Of a stretch of DNA of 64,000 bases, positions 52,428 to 63,605 are shown piece after piece. The position numbers and the translations under genes are program-made. Every line of letters begins with the position of its first letter. The stretch's first letter is position 1. The stretch is taken from positions 3,844,001-3,908,000 of the forward strand of contig NZ_JAVDYG010000001.1 of NCBI RefSeq assembly GCF_031458325.1, written 5' to 3'. This stretch comes from Nocardioides marmoribigeumensis (GTDB lineage: Bacteria > Actinomycetota > Actinomycetes > Propionibacteriales > Nocardioidaceae). Under the pieces are notes generated by a model. That model saw only the letters and a program-made list of their open reading frames with translations. It was not told the DNA's origin and made no database searches.

Positions 52428-53717
52428 CTAGTCGTGGACGGTCGGGATGACCGGGTCGCCCTTGGTGAGGGAGCGCGCGAGCAGCGGCAGCTCCTCGCGC
52501 GCGCGCACGTGGCGCTCGCGCGCGAGGTCGAGCGACTCGCGGCCGGTGATGGTGCCCGCCCGCACGAGTGGCTGGAGCAGCTGACGGTCGTTGCGGTCGC
52601 CCGCGGTGGGGTGCCCGATCCCGATGACCTCGGCCTCGGCCACACCGCTGTCGTCGAGCCGCCGCAGGGCGAACTTGCGGCCACCGACCGAGACCTTGTC
52701 CTGGCTCTTCTTGGCGACGGAGACCAGCTCGCCGTCGTCGCCCTCGCGCGCGACCAGCTTGTAGACCAGGCTGCTGGTCGGGTGCCCGCTGCCGGTCACC
52801 AGCGAGGTGCCCACCCCGTAGCCGTCGACCGGTGCTGCGGCCAGGGCGGCGATGGCGTACTCGTCGAGGTCGCTGGTGACCACGATCCGGGTCTCCCGCG
52901 CGCCCAGCCGGTCGAGCTGGCGGCGTACCTCGTGCGCGAGCGTGCCGAGGTCGCCGGAGTCCAGGCGCACCGCGCCCAGCTGCCCGCCGGTGATCTCGAC
53001 CCCCGCCGCGACCGCCTCGGCGATGTCGTAGGTGTCCACCAGCAGGGTCGTGTCGACGCCGAGGGACTCGACCTGGGCGGTGAACGCGTCGCGCTCGGTG
53101 TCGTGCAGCAGGGTGAACGAGTGGGCGCTGGTGCCCATCGTGGGCAGGCCGAAGCGACGGCCCGCCTCGAGGTTGGAGGTCGCCGAGAAGCCGCAGACGT
53201 ACGCCGCCCGCGCGGCGGCGAGCGCCGCCTCCTCGTGCGTGCGCCGGGTGCCCATCTCCACGCAGGGCCGCCCGCCCGCGACCCAGGTCATGCGGGAGGC
53301 CGCCGAGGCGACCGCGCAGTCGTGGTTGAGCACCGACAGCAGGAGGGTCTCGAGCAGCACCGCCTCGGCGAAGGTCGACTCCACCACCACGAGCGGGGAG
53401 TAGGGGAAGTAGATCTCGCCCTCGGCGTAGCCCCAGATGTCGCCGCTGAAGCGGTAGCCGGACAGGTAGTCCAGCGTGGCGTCGTCGACCACGCCGCGCT
53501 CCTGGAGGAAGTCCAGGGTCGGCCCGTCGAAGACGAAGCGCTCGAGCAGGTCGAGGGCGCGACCGACGCCGGCGACCACGCCGTAGCGCCTGCCCTCCGG
53601 CAGCCGGCGGCCGAAGAGCTCGAAGACCGAGCGTCGCTGCGCGGTCCCGGAGTGCAGGGCCGCCCGGAGCATCGTGAGCTCGTAGTGGTCGGTCATCAGT
53701 GCGGTGGAGTCGGGCAC
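52428..53717 (-). CDS. pncB: Nicotinate phosphoribosyltransferase
   Basis: A 429-aa enzyme joining nicotinate and PRPP to form nicotinate mononucleotide. Conserved parts are [60 protein letters not shown] with AHS at the active site, [18 protein letters not shown] and [16 protein letters not shown]. Together with PncA it forms the Preiss-Handler salvage route. TAGTCT is 6 nt before its GTG start. It is divergent from clpS across 35 bp, as pncB1 and clpS are in Mycobacterium tuberculosis. Confidence 0.95.
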   Translation of the reverse strand: MPDSTALMTDHYELTMLRAALHSGTAQRRSVFELFGRRLPEGRRYGVVAGVGRALDLLERFVFDGPTLDFLQERGVVDDATLDYLSGYRFSGDIWGYAEGEIYFPYSPLVVVESTFAEAVLLETLLLSVLNHDCAVASAASRMTWVAGGRPCVEMGTRRTHEEAALAAARAAYVCGFSATSNLEAGRRFGLPTMGTSAHSFTLLHDTERDAFTAQVESLGVDTTLLVDTYDIAEAVAAGVEITGGQLGAVRLDSGDLGTLAHEVRRQLDRLGARETRIVVTSDLDEYAIAALAAAPVDGYGVGTSLVTGSGHPTSSLVYKLVAREGDDGELVSVAKKSQDKVSVGGRKFALRRLDDSGVAEAEVIGIGHPTAGDRNDRQLLQPLVRAGTITGRESLDLARERHVRAREELPLLARSLTKGDPVIPTVHD

Positions 53718-53752
53718 GCGCTCAGACTAAGCAGGGGCCTAGGGTGGGAGCC
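53718..53752. promoter_or_regulatory. 35-bp divergent leaderless promoter pair (pncB / clpS)
   Basis: TAGTCT on the minus strand (53729-53724) lies 6 nt before pncB, and TAGGGT on the plus strand (53740-53745) lies 7 nt before clpS. The -10 boxes are only 10 bp apart, so the two polymerase footprints overlap and each -35 lies in or beside the opposite start. Confidence 0.6.
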
Positions 53753-54049
53753 GTGTCGACCCCTGCACCGATCGAGATCGAGGAGCCGGATGTCGAGGAG
53801 CTGACGGCGATCGACCGGCCCTGGCAGACCGTGGTCTGGAACGACCCGGTCAACCTGATGTCCTACGTCACCTTCGTGTTCCAGCAGTACTTCGGCTTCA
53901 CGCGCAAGAAGGCGGAGAAGAAGATGCTCGAGGTGCACCGCGACGGCCGATCGGTGGTCTCGACCGGGGGCCGGGAGGAGATGGAGCGCGACGTGCGAGC
54001 GATGCACGAGTACGGCCTGTGGGCCACGATGGAGCGCACGGATGGGTGA
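53753..54049 (+). CDS. clpS: ATP-dependent Clp protease adaptor ClpS
   Basis: A 98-aa N-end-rule adaptor that delivers substrates to ClpC/ClpAP. The N-degron pocket is in [20 protein letters not shown] (the family's NDxxxxxxYV pattern), with the later GLWATMER close to the family C-terminus. GTG 53753 is set by TAGGGT 7 nt upstream. The end overlaps the DUF2017 gene by 8 bp; this pair is conserved in actinobacteria. Confidence 0.95.
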   Translation: MSTPAPIEIEEPDVEELTAIDRPWQTVVWNDPVNLMSYVTFVFQQYFGFTRKKAEKKMLEVHRDGRSVVSTGGREEMERDVRAMHEYGLWATMERTDG

Positions 54050-54653
54050 CCGGCTGCACCGCGGCTTCGGTCGTCTGCGGGGAGGTGGCGCGATGGCCAC
54101 CTTCACCGTCTTCGAGGCCGACCTGCTGCGCAGCCTCGCCGGGCAGGTGGTCGAGCTGCTGCGCAACGAGCGCGCGGTCGTCGACAAGGAGGCCGACCCG
54201 CTCGAGGCGATGCTCAACTTCACCGGCCCGGTCGACCCGCCCGACGACCCCGTCCTCGCCCGGCTCCTGCCCACCGCCTACCGCGACGACGACGACGCGG
54301 CCGCGGAGTTCCGCCGCTACACCGAGGGCGACCTGCGCGACGGCAAGGCCGCGACCGCCGGGACCATGATCGACACCCTCGAGGAGGCCGGTCTCGGGGA
54401 CGACGTCGGCGGCGACGGGGCCGACCCCGGCTCGGTCGTGGACCTCGAGCTGGACGCCGCGCAGGCGCTGGCCTGGCTCAAGGGGCTCACCGACCTGCGG
54501 CTCGCGCTCGCCGTGAGGCTGGGGATCGAGGAGGACGAGCAGGCCCACCGGCTGGTGGAGGACCTCCCGCAGGACGACCCGCGCGCCCACCTCGTGGCGA
54601 TCTACGAGTGGCTGGGTTTCCTCCAGGAGACCCTCGTCCACGCGGTCTCCTAG
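54042..54653 (+). CDS. DUF2017 family protein
   Basis: A 203-aa protein conserved next to clpS in actinobacteria. The N-terminus [20 protein letters not shown], then [13 protein letters not shown], matches the family, which supports ATG 54042 over the ATG at 54093 despite the good GGAGGTGG site before the latter. The C-terminal part is helical: [20 protein letters not shown] and [18 protein letters not shown]. No known activity; perhaps linked to Clp function. Confidence 0.9.
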   Translation: MGDRLHRGFGRLRGGGAMATFTVFEADLLRSLAGQVVELLRNERAVVDKEADPLEAMLNFTGPVDPPDDPVLARLLPTAYRDDDDAAAEFRRYTEGDLRDGKAATAGTMIDTLEEAGLGDDVGGDGADPGSVVDLELDAAQALAWLKGLTDLRLALAVRLGIEEDEQAHRLVEDLPQDDPRAHLVAIYEWLGFLQETLVHAVS

Positions 54654-54695
54654 GGCTCGCTGGGCCCGTCTCCGGCCGCCCACTAGCCTGGAGAG

Positions 54696-55139
54696 GTGCT
54701 GCGGATCGACCAGGCGACGTACGACGCGATCGTCGCCCACGCCAAGCGAGACCACCCCGACGAGGCCTGCGGGATCGTGGCCGGGCCCGAGGGCTCGGAC
54801 CGTCCGGAGCGGTTCGTGGAGATGGTCAACGCGGCAGGCTCGCCGACGTTCTACGAGTTCGACTCCACCGAGCTGCTCGCGCTCTACAAGCAGATGTGGG
54901 CAGCCGACGAGGAACCGGTGGTGATCTACCACTCCCACACCGCCACCGAGGCCTACCCCAGCCGCACCGACATCGGCTTGGCCAACGAGCCCGGAGCCCA
55001 CTACGTGCTCGTCTCCACACGCGAGCACGGGAATAGCGACGGACCGGTGGAGTTCAGGTCCTACAGGATCGTCGACGGCGAGGTCTTCGAGGAGGAGGTC
55101 GAGGTCGTCGACCGTCTCCCCGAGACGGCGACCCCCTGA
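54696..55139 (+). CDS. mec: Mec-type JAMM (M67) metallopeptidase
   Basis: A 147-aa JAMM/MPN+ zinc peptidase. The metal motif is IYHSHTATEAYPSRTD (HxH...SxxD) with Glu in PDEACGIVAG. In Mycobacterium tuberculosis Mec removes cysteine from the C-terminus of the CysO-cysteine adduct; the cysO and cysM genes follow directly here. GTG 54696 lies 6 nt after TAGCCT. Confidence 0.94.
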   Translation: MLRIDQATYDAIVAHAKRDHPDEACGIVAGPEGSDRPERFVEMVNAAGSPTFYEFDSTELLALYKQMWAADEEPVVIYHSHTATEAYPSRTDIGLANEPGAHYVLVSTREHGNSDGPVEFRSYRIVDGEVFEEEVEVVDRLPETATP

Positions 55140-55209
55140 CGCCGCCGCCCGGGCACACTGGAAGCCCGCACGTCCCCGCCACCCCATCAGCACCGAGGAG
55201 AGCACCGTC

Positions 55210-56438
<1,229 letters not shown>

Positions 56439-56463
56439 GCCGGCGCAGTCGGTTCCCAGGGGA

Positions 56464-58293
56464 TCAGCCCCGGACCAGCTGGGCGACCTGGAGGAAGACC
56501 ACCCGGCCGTTGACCGAGTCGGAGTCGATCGTGTCGGGGTCGGAGACGGCGTAGTCGCCGCTCACGTCGACGCGATAGGTCCCGGCCGTGGCGGCGGGCA
56601 CCGTGAGGGTCGCGGTGCCGTGCGACATCGTCATGCTCGTCGTGGTCGTCCCGAGCTTCCTGCCCGAGGGGCTGGTGACGGTGGCGGAGTACTGCGCGAG
56701 GTTGGCCGCCGTGCCCGGGGTCGGGTAGACCAGGACGAGGTGGAGCTTGTCCACCGCGTCGGTGACCTTGACCTTGTAGGTCGCGGTGTCCGAGCCGCCG
56801 AGCGTGACCGGCGGGGCGTCGTACTGCCAGGAGTCGCTGCGCGGCACGCGCCACCCGTCGGCGGTGCGCACGCGGCTGTCCGCCCTCCTGGAGGCGGCTG
56901 CGAGCCGGTCGCGCCACCCGTCGCCACGGACCAGGGCGACGGCCTTGTCGAGGTTGACGTGGCCGTAGCCGACCTGCCAGAACGGCAGCGCGTGGCCCGT
57001 GGCGTCGCGCACCGGCGAGGCGGTCGCCTGCAGCGCCAGACGCACCTGCGTCGGGGAGAGGCGCGGCTGCGCCTGGAGGAGTACGGCGGCCGCGCCGGCG
57101 ACGTGCGGGGAGGCCATCGAGGTGCCCGAGGCGGTGGCGTTCTCACCGGGCGGGCAGGGGCCGATCACGGTGCCGGTGCTGTCGCAGGTGGAGGAGATGT
57201 CGACGCCGGGGGCACTCACGTCGGGGTGGACGAGCCCGATCCGGTCGCCGGTGGCGACGGTGTGGCCGCCGGCGCCGATCGCCTGGGCGAAGGAGTTGTC
57301 GAAGCGCATCCCGTTGGAGGAGAAGTCCCCACGCCGACGCCGCAGGTCGGAGGCGGCAACGGAGATCACCCACGGGGCCTGGTTGAACGGGCTGACGCTC
57401 GCCTCGGCGTTCTCCGCACCGGAGTTGCCGGCGGCGAAGACGACCGTGATGCCCTTGCGCGTCAGGGCCCTGGTGGCGACGTTGACCGGGTCCTTGGGGT
57501 CGTACTGCCGGAAGGAGTTGCCCCACGAGTTGTTGATCACGTCGATGCCGAAGTGGTGCTTGTCGGAGAGGATCCGATCGAAGGCGGTGACCACGGCGGT
57601 CGTGGTGATGACCGCGCCGATCGCGAAGCAGGCGAGCTCGGCGTCCGGCGCGACGCCCAGACGGCTGCCGTCCGGGACCGAGGAGGAGTCCGCGGCGATG
57701 ATGCCGGCGACGTGGGTGCCGTGCCCGGAGCCGAGGTCGGTGTTGGACGCCGGCGACCGGTCGACCGGGACGACGAGGGTGTTGTCCTTGGTCGGGGTCT
57801 GGTTGGCGTACTCCGGGCTGAGCAGGACCTCGTTCTTGACCACGTGGTCGGCCAGGTCGGGGTGGGTCGCGTCGCAGCCGGAGTCGACGACGCCGACGGT
57901 GACGCCCTTGCCGGTGAAGCCCTTGGCGCGGAGCGCGCGGGCGGCCGTGGTCGAGGACGACATCACGTTGCTCGACGCGGTGTCGAGGTAGTCCAGCCGG
58001 TCGTCGGGATAGACGGCCTGTGCGATGCCGGACGCCTTCGCGACCGCTCCGGCCGGGCCGGCGACCAGGACCATCGGGAGGGTCCGCAGCGGTTGGACGG
58101 TGAGGCCGAGCGCCCGGAGCCCGTCGACCTGGTCCGCGGTGGGCGAGGTCGTGAAGGTCGCGATGCCACGCACGGGTGGGGCGGCCGGCAGCCCGGCGGC
58201 ATCCGCGCGCGGTGTCGACAGGGTGCCGGGGGCGGCCAGGGCCAGGGCGCAGGCGGCCGCGGTGACGGCGCCGAGCAGGGCAGGTCGAGACAT
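56464..58293 (-). CDS. Secreted S8 family serine peptidase (subtilase)
   Basis: A 609-aa exported protease. The signal peptide (LLGAVTAAACALALAAPGTL) is followed by a propeptide-like region (about 45-130). The catalytic triad is Asp in VTVGVVDSGCDATHPDL, His in GSGHGTHVAGI and Ser in GTSMASPHVAGAAAVLL, all intact. A C-terminal beta domain (about 480-609) resembles a P-domain-like or Ig-like fold with LTVPAATAGTYRVDVSGDYA. ATG 58293 follows AAGGGA. It sits inside the conserved cys-murI neighbourhood on the opposite strand, so it looks like an insertion there. Confidence 0.92.
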   Translation of the reverse strand: MSRPALLGAVTAAACALALAAPGTLSTPRADAAGLPAAPPVRGIATFTTSPTADQVDGLRALGLTVQPLRTLPMVLVAGPAGAVAKASGIAQAVYPDDRLDYLDTASSNVMSSSTTAARALRAKGFTGKGVTVGVVDSGCDATHPDLADHVVKNEVLLSPEYANQTPTKDNTLVVPVDRSPASNTDLGSGHGTHVAGIIAADSSSVPDGSRLGVAPDAELACFAIGAVITTTAVVTAFDRILSDKHHFGIDVINNSWGNSFRQYDPKDPVNVATRALTRKGITVVFAAGNSGAENAEASVSPFNQAPWVISVAASDLRRRRGDFSSNGMRFDNSFAQAIGAGGHTVATGDRIGLVHPDVSAPGVDISSTCDSTGTVIGPCPPGENATASGTSMASPHVAGAAAVLLQAQPRLSPTQVRLALQATASPVRDATGHALPFWQVGYGHVNLDKAVALVRGDGWRDRLAAASRRADSRVRTADGWRVPRSDSWQYDAPPVTLGGSDTATYKVKVTDAVDKLHLVLVYPTPGTAANLAQYSATVTSPSGRKLGTTTTSMTMSHGTATLTVPAATAGTYRVDVSGDYAVSDPDTIDSDSVNGRVVFLQVAQLVRG

Positions 58294-58407
58294 GGTGGGT
58301 CCCTTCGAGGTGAGCACGTGTCAGGTCCAACGGCCGCCCGCGTGAGGGGTTACGCGCGGGTCACTTCCCGACACGGACCCGCAACACCGACGCCGTAGCC
58401 TGCAGTC

Positions 58408-59067
58408 GTGCTCTACCGGATCCTCCACACCGTCCTGCCGCCGGCGCTGCGGGCGATCTGGCGTCCCACGATCGAGGGCGTCGACCACGTGCCGCTCACC
58501 GGTGGGGTGCTCCTGGCCAGCAACCACCTCTCCTTCGCCGACAGCGTGGTGATCCCCTCGGTCGCCCCGCGCGACGTGGTGTTCCTGGCCAAGTCGGACT
58601 ACTTCACCGGCACCGGCGTCCGCGGCGCGCTGCAGCGCGCGTGGTTCGAGGGGCTCGGCATGATCCCGGTCGACCGCGACGACAGCCGCGCGGCGATCGA
58701 GTCGCTCGGCACGGCCCTGGAGGTGCTGCGCGCGGGCAAGGCGTTCGGCGTCTACCCCGAGGGCACCCGCTCGCGTGACGGCCGGCTCTACCGCGGGCGC
58801 ACCGGGGTCGCCCAGCTCGCCCTGCAGTCGGGGGCGCCGATCGTGCCCGTCGGCCTGGTCGGCACCGAGAAGCTGCAGCCGGTGGGCTCCAACCGGCCGC
58901 GCCTGGCCAAGGTGACGGTGCGCTTCGGCGAGCCGCTCGAGGTCGCCGGGAGGTACGACGGCGTGGCCCCCGGCAGGGCGCGGCGCGAGATCACCGACGA
59001 GGTGATGCGCCGCATCGCCGGACTCACCGGCCAGGAAGTCGTCCCCTCCTACAACCCGCGGAGCTGA
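58408..59067 (+). CDS. 1-acyl-glycerol-3-phosphate acyltransferase family (PlsC-like)
   Basis: A 219-aa acyltransferase. Catalytic motif NHLSFAD (the usual NHxxxxD) and FGVYPEGTRSRDGRLYRG are intact, followed by PIVPVGLVGTEKLQPVG. It acylates lysophosphatidate or a related lipid acceptor at the membrane. GTG 58408 lies 6 nt after TAGCCT. It lies just before murI. Confidence 0.92.
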   Translation: MLYRILHTVLPPALRAIWRPTIEGVDHVPLTGGVLLASNHLSFADSVVIPSVAPRDVVFLAKSDYFTGTGVRGALQRAWFEGLGMIPVDRDDSRAAIESLGTALEVLRAGKAFGVYPEGTRSRDGRLYRGRTGVAQLALQSGAPIVPVGLVGTEKLQPVGSNRPRLAKVTVRFGEPLEVAGRYDGVAPGRARREITDEVMRRIAGLTGQEVVPSYNPRS

Positions 59068-59088
59068 TCGGGCACTAACCTGCCCGAC

Positions 59089-59922
59089 ATGGCGGACGCT
59101 CCGATCGGGATCTTCGACTCCGGCTTCGGTGGACTCACCGTGGCCCGGGCCGTGATCGACCAGCTGCCGCACGAGTCGACGCTCTACCTGGGTGACACCG
59201 CCCGGCAGCCCTACGGGCCCAAGCCGATCGGCGAGGTCCGCGAGTACGCCCTGGAGTGCCTCGACCACCTCGTCGACCAGGGCGTCAAGCTGCTGGTCAT
59301 CGCCTGCAACTCCGCCTCGGCCGCGGTGCTGCGCGACGCCCGGGAGCGTTACGAGGTGCCGGTCGTCGAGGTGATCTACCCCGCGACCCGGCGGGCGGTC
59401 GCGGCGAGCCGCACCGGCCGCATCGGCGTCATCTGCACCCGCGCGACCGCCGAGTCGATGGCCTACGACGACGCGTTCGCCGCGGCGCCCCACGTCACCC
59501 TCCACACGCAGGCGTGCCCGCGGTTCGTGGAGTTCGTGGAGTCGGGGGTGACCAGCGGGCCGGAGCTGATGGGGGTGGCCCACGACTACCTCGACCCGCT
59601 GACCTCGCAGGGCATCGACACCCTGATCCTCGGCTGCACGCACTACCCGCTGCTGACCGGCCCGATCTCCTACGTGATGGGGGACCAGGTCACGCTGGTC
59701 TCCTCGGCCGAGGAGACCGCCAAGGACGTCTACCGCCAGCTGGTCCGCCGCGGCATCGAGCGTGACCCGTCCCTCGGTCCGGCCACGCACCGCTTCCTCA
59801 CCACGGGCGACCCGGAGGAGTTCTGGCGCATCGGACGCCGGTTCCTGGGCCCGGAGATGGAGTCGGCGCAGCAGTTCGCGTGGGTGGGCACGGTGGGCTC
59901 TCTCGGTTCGGTGGGTGCATGA
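59089..59922 (+). CDS. murI: Glutamate racemase
   Basis: A 277-aa cofactor-independent racemase providing D-glutamate for peptidoglycan. The two catalytic cysteines are in [16 protein letters not shown] and [14 protein letters not shown], and the N-terminus [19 protein letters not shown] is standard. TAACCT lies 7 nt before the ATG. Its stop overlaps the next start by 4 bp (ATGA), coupling it to the metallo-beta-lactamase-fold gene, as in mycobacteria. Confidence 0.97.
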   Translation: MADAPIGIFDSGFGGLTVARAVIDQLPHESTLYLGDTARQPYGPKPIGEVREYALECLDHLVDQGVKLLVIACNSASAAVLRDARERYEVPVVEVIYPATRRAVAASRTGRIGVICTRATAESMAYDDAFAAAPHVTLHTQACPRFVEFVESGVTSGPELMGVAHDYLDPLTSQGIDTLILGCTHYPLLTGPISYVMGDQVTLVSSAEETAKDVYRQLVRRGIERDPSLGPATHRFLTTGDPEEFWRIGRRFLGPEMESAQQFAWVGTVGSLGSVGA

Positions 59923-60680
59923 AGCTCACCGTGATCGGCTGCAGCGGGTCCTACGCCGGTCCGGAGTCCTCGGCCTCGTCCTACCTCGTCGAGGCGCCCG
60001 ACGGCGAGGGCGGCACGTTCCGCCTGCTGGTGGACCTCGGGTCGGGCGCGCTGGGGGCGCTGCACCGTCACGTGGACCCATTGCTGATCGACGCGGTCCT
60101 GGTCAGCCACCTGCACGCCGACCACTTCTTCGACATCAGCGGCTACTACGTGATGCGCAAGTACCACCCGACGGGGCCGGCTCCCCGCATCCCGGTCTGG
60201 GGCCCGCGCGGCATGAGGTCGCGCGTGGCCCGGGCCTACGGCCTGCCGCTCGACCCCGGGATGAACGACGAGTTCGCCTTCAAGCGGCTGCGCAAGGGCA
60301 GCTTCGAGATCGGCCCCTTCCAGGTCACCGCACGGCGGGTGCTGCACCCGATCGAGGCCTTCGCGTTCCGGATCGAGCACGAGGGCAAGGTCCTGGTCTA
60401 CAGCGGTGACACGGCCCTGTGCGACGCGCTGGTCGAGCTCGCCGAGGGCGCTGACGTGCTGCTCGCCGAGGCGGCCTTCCGCGACGACGAGGACAACCCG
60501 CCTGGGATCCACATGACGGGCTCCGAGGCCGCGTCGGTGGCCCGCGACGCCCACTGCCGCACGCTGGTGCTCACGCACGTGCCTCCGTGGCACGACAAGC
60601 GCGACGCCCTGCGCGAGGCCGAGGGGGTCTTCCTCGGGCCGATCTCGCTGGCCGCCGAGGGCTCGTCCTACTCGATCTGA
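59919..60680 (+). CDS. Metallo-beta-lactamase-fold hydrolase, Rv1339-like (probable cAMP phosphodiesterase)
   Basis: A 253-aa MBL-fold protein. The metal motif is [11 protein letters not shown], with later ligands expected at [10 protein letters not shown] and the terminal [10 protein letters not shown]. It starts [20 protein letters not shown]. Position between murI and rph matches Mycobacterium tuberculosis Rv1339, reported as a cAMP phosphodiesterase, so that role is inferred from synteny and fold. Coupled to murI by a 4-bp overlap. Confidence 0.88.
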   Translation: MKLTVIGCSGSYAGPESSASSYLVEAPDGEGGTFRLLVDLGSGALGALHRHVDPLLIDAVLVSHLHADHFFDISGYYVMRKYHPTGPAPRIPVWGPRGMRSRVARAYGLPLDPGMNDEFAFKRLRKGSFEIGPFQVTARRVLHPIEAFAFRIEHEGKVLVYSGDTALCDALVELAEGADVLLAEAAFRDDEDNPPGIHMTGSEAASVARDAHCRTLVLTHVPPWHDKRDALREAEGVFLGPISLAAEGSSYSI

Positions 60681-60746
60681 ACGCCGCTGCGCCCCTGCAC
60701 CACGGCGGCCGTCGCCGCGCCATGGGGCGTCCCATAGGGTCACCCC

Positions 60747-61865
60747 ATGAGGGGTGGACGCATCGTCGCGCTGCTCGCGCTGACCTGCGCGGGCCTCGTC
60801 CTCCCGGCCGGTGCCGGCTGGGCGCGGACGGGGGAGGTGACCAGCACCTCGCCGCCGGCGGTGCTCGGCACACCACGCTTCGACTCGCCGGCCACCGCCG
60901 ACCCCGGCTCGTGGTCGCCGGAGCCCGAGTCGACGACCTACCAGTGGCTCGTGGACGGTGAGCCCGTCGCGGGCGCGACGGGGCCGTCGTACACCCCACG
61001 GCTGGGGGACATCGGCCACGGCCTCAGCGTGACCGTCACCGCCTCGACGACGGGCTTCTCCCCGGGCACGCGGACCTCGGAGGCGAGGACCGTCCGGCGC
61101 GGGCTCTTCCGCGACGCGACCGTCCGGCTCCAGGGGACCCCGCGGTTCGGCCACGCGCTCGCCCTCGACTCGTTCACCGCGACCCCGACGCCCGACTCGC
61201 GCAGCCTCACGTGGGTGCGCGACCGTCGCGCGATCGCCGGGCAGACCGAACGCCGGCACCGCATCGCCGTGGCCGACGTGGGGCACCGCGTCGGTCTGCG
61301 GGTGACCGCACGCCGCACCGGCTACGCCCCGCTGGTGGTGACCTCCGCGACGCCACGCGTCGGCCATCGCACGCCCGTGCGGCACTCGGTGACCTACCAC
61401 GTCGAGACCCGCGGCCGGATCAGCGCCGACGTCGCGGCGTTCAAGCGGCTCGCGCAGGCGACGTACGACGACCCGCGCGGCTGGCGCGGCGGGGGAGTGG
61501 CGTTCCGCAGGGTGGCCCGTGGCGGCGACCTGACGCTCGTGCTGGCCGAGGCGAGCTGGCTGCCGCGGTTCTCCTCCCAGTGCAGCGCGCAGTGGTCGTG
61601 CCGGGTGGGGCGGTTCGTGGTGATCAACCAGACCCGGTGGCAGCACGCCTCGCAGATGTGGCACCGCACCGGTGGCTCGCTGCGCGCCTACCGCCACATG
61701 GTCGTGGACCACGAGACCGGCCACTGGCTCGGTCACCACCACGCCACCTGCCCCGCGCGGGGGGCGCTCGCGCCCGTCATGCAGACGCAGTCCAAGGGGC
61801 TGGACGGCTGCCGGCCCAACCCGTTCCCGGTCGCCGCCGAGTGGCGCTCGGCGTGGAGGAGATGA
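60747..61865 (+). CDS. Secreted DUF3152 protein with metzincin-like zinc motif
   Basis: A 372-aa exported protein. The signal peptide is IVALLALTCAGLVLPAGAGW. Two Ig-like repeats follow (about 55-110, YQWLVDGEPVAGATGPSYTP; about 125-205, LTWVRDRRAIAGQTERRHRI). The C-terminal DUF3152 domain (about 215-372) has VDHETGHWLGHHHATC, fitting HExGHxxGxxH, and a later Met in APVMQTQ that could be a met-turn. This suggests an active zinc protease, though the family is uncharacterised. Cys pairs (SSQCSAQWSCRV) may form a disulfide. TAGGGT lies 6 nt before the ATG. Confidence 0.88.
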   Translation: MRGGRIVALLALTCAGLVLPAGAGWARTGEVTSTSPPAVLGTPRFDSPATADPGSWSPEPESTTYQWLVDGEPVAGATGPSYTPRLGDIGHGLSVTVTASTTGFSPGTRTSEARTVRRGLFRDATVRLQGTPRFGHALALDSFTATPTPDSRSLTWVRDRRAIAGQTERRHRIAVADVGHRVGLRVTARRTGYAPLVVTSATPRVGHRTPVRHSVTYHVETRGRISADVAAFKRLAQATYDDPRGWRGGGVAFRRVARGGDLTLVLAEASWLPRFSSQCSAQWSCRVGRFVVINQTRWQHASQMWHRTGGSLRAYRHMVVDHETGHWLGHHHATCPARGALAPVMQTQSKGLDGCRPNPFPVAAEWRSAWRR

Positions 61866-61872
61866 GACGACC

Positions 61873-62775
61873 GTGATCACCATCGACCACGTCACCAAGA
61901 GGTACGGCGGGTTCACGGCCGTCGACGACGTCTCGTTCGTCGCGCAGCCCGGCCGGGTCACCGGCTTCCTCGGCCCCAACGGCGCCGGCAAGTCGACGAC
62001 CCTGCGCGTCCTGACCGGCCTGACGCCCGCCGACGGCGGCACCACGAGCATCGGGGGGCGGCGCTACTCCGACTTCCCCAACCCGGGGCGCCACGTCGGG
62101 GTCCTGCTCGACGCCTCCGCCCAGCACGGTGGCCGCACCGGTCGCGAGGTGCTCGCGGTCGGGGCCGCCACGATGGGACTCCCGTCCGGCCGGGTGGAGG
62201 AGATGCTGGCCCTGGTCGGGCTGTCCGACCAGGAGGCCAAGCGCCGGGTGAAGAACTACTCCCTCGGCATGCGGCAGCGCCTCGGCATCGCCCACGCGCT
62301 CCTGGGCGACCCCTCCGTGCTGGTGCTCGACGAGCCGGCCAACGGCCTCGACCCGGCCGGCATCCACTGGATGCGGCAGATGCTGCAGTACTTCGCCTCC
62401 CGCGGCGGCACGGTCCTGCTCTCCTCCCACCTGCTCCACGAGGTCGAGCAGGTCGCCGACGACCTGGTGATGATCGGGCGCGGCCGGGTGGTGGCGCAGG
62501 GGAGCACGCGCGACCTGCTCACCACCCAGGGCGCCTACGCCGCCGCCGCCGACTCCGAGGGGCAGACCGCGCTGGCCGACGCGCTGGCTCGCGCCGGCCA
62601 CGACGTACGCCCGCACGGCAGCGGGCTGACCACCGACGCCGACCCCGCCGACGTGGGTCGCCTGGCGCTGCAGTCGCAGGTCGCGCTGATGGAGCTGCGC
62701 GGGGCCGACGGCGCCGGGCTCGAGGAGCTGTTCCTGCAGCTGACCGCCGACACCGCGAGGGAGGACGTGCTGTGA
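61873..62775 (+). CDS. ABC transporter ATP-binding protein (CcmA/drug-export type)
   Basis: A 300-aa ATPase. Walker A is GPNGAGKSTTLRVL, signature YSLGMRQRLGIAHALL and Walker B VLVLDEPANGLDPAGI, with a C-terminal extension (about 220-300) typical of ABC-2 exporters. GTG 61873 lies 7 bp after the DUF3152 stop. It overlaps the permease gene by 4 bp. It probably exports a lipid, peptide or drug; substrate unknown. Confidence 0.93.
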   Translation: MITIDHVTKRYGGFTAVDDVSFVAQPGRVTGFLGPNGAGKSTTLRVLTGLTPADGGTTSIGGRRYSDFPNPGRHVGVLLDASAQHGGRTGREVLAVGAATMGLPSGRVEEMLALVGLSDQEAKRRVKNYSLGMRQRLGIAHALLGDPSVLVLDEPANGLDPAGIHWMRQMLQYFASRGGTVLLSSHLLHEVEQVADDLVMIGRGRVVAQGSTRDLLTTQGAYAAAADSEGQTALADALARAGHDVRPHGSGLTTDADPADVGRLALQSQVALMELRGADGAGLEELFLQLTADTAREDVL

Positions 62776-63584
62776 CGAGCACGAGCACGACCGGGTCGAC
62801 GGTGAGCCTGCCGGAGGACCGCGACGCCCACGTCCCGCTCGCGCGACTGGTCAAGGTCGAGATGCGCAAGATGCTCGACACCAGAGCCGGCTTCTGGCTG
62901 CTCGTGGTGATCGCGCTGCTGACGGTCGCCGCGATCGGTCTGTTCGCGGTCTTCGCCCCCGACCAGGACCGCACCTTCGACAGCTTCCTCGGGGGTGCGG
63001 CGACGCCGCAGGGCTTCCTGCTCCCGGTGCTCGGCGTCCTGCTGGTCACCAGCGAGTGGGGCCAGCGGGCGGCGCTCGCCACGTTCACGCTGGTCCCCGT
63101 GCGGGCCCGTGTCGTGGCCGCCAAGGTGCTCGCCGCGCTCGTGATCGGCACCGCCGCCGTGCTCGTCGCGGTCGTCGTGGCCGCTCTGGTGACCGCGGTC
63201 CGCGGCGGCAGCAACGCGTGGGACGCCGCCGGCACCTCGGTGCTCGACGCGACCTGGATGTTCGCCCTCCTGCAGGCGCTCGGCATCCTCCAGGGGCTGG
63301 CCTTCGGCATGCTCTTCCTCAACAGCGCCGCGGCGATCGTGGTCTTCTTCGTGGTCCCGATCGTGAGCAGCGTGGTGTTCAACCTCGTCCCCGCGCTGCA
63401 GGACGTCGCGCCGTGGGTCGACCTCGGCTCCGCGCAGGCCGAGTGGGGCGGCGGGGGACCGGTCGGCAACCAGGGGCCGCCGACGGCCGAGGCGTGGGCG
63501 CAGCTCGGCACCGCCGGCCTGATCTGGATCGTGCTCCCGCTGGTGCTCGGAGGGCTGCGCATCCTGCGCAGCGAGGTGAAGTAG
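62772..63584 (+). CDS. ABC-2 type transporter permease
   Basis: A 270-aa protein with about six membrane helices: LVVIALLTVAAIGLFAVF, GFLLPVLGVLLVTSEWGQRA, VLAALVIGTAAVLVAVVVAA and AAAIVVFFVVPIVSSVVFNL are clear. The SEWGQRAALATFTLVPVRAR segment is the typical ABC-2 coupling region. It partners the ATPase encoded just upstream. Start GTG 62772 overlaps the ATPase stop. Confidence 0.92.
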   Translation: MTSTSTTGSTVSLPEDRDAHVPLARLVKVEMRKMLDTRAGFWLLVVIALLTVAAIGLFAVFAPDQDRTFDSFLGGAATPQGFLLPVLGVLLVTSEWGQRAALATFTLVPVRARVVAAKVLAALVIGTAAVLVAVVVAALVTAVRGGSNAWDAAGTSVLDATWMFALLQALGILQGLAFGMLFLNSAAAIVVFFVVPIVSSVVFNLVPALQDVAPWVDLGSAQAEWGGGGPVGNQGPPTAEAWAQLGTAGLIWIVLPLVLGGLRILRSEVK

Positions 63585-63605
63585 CCGGTCGTTAGGGTCG
63601 GGCCC

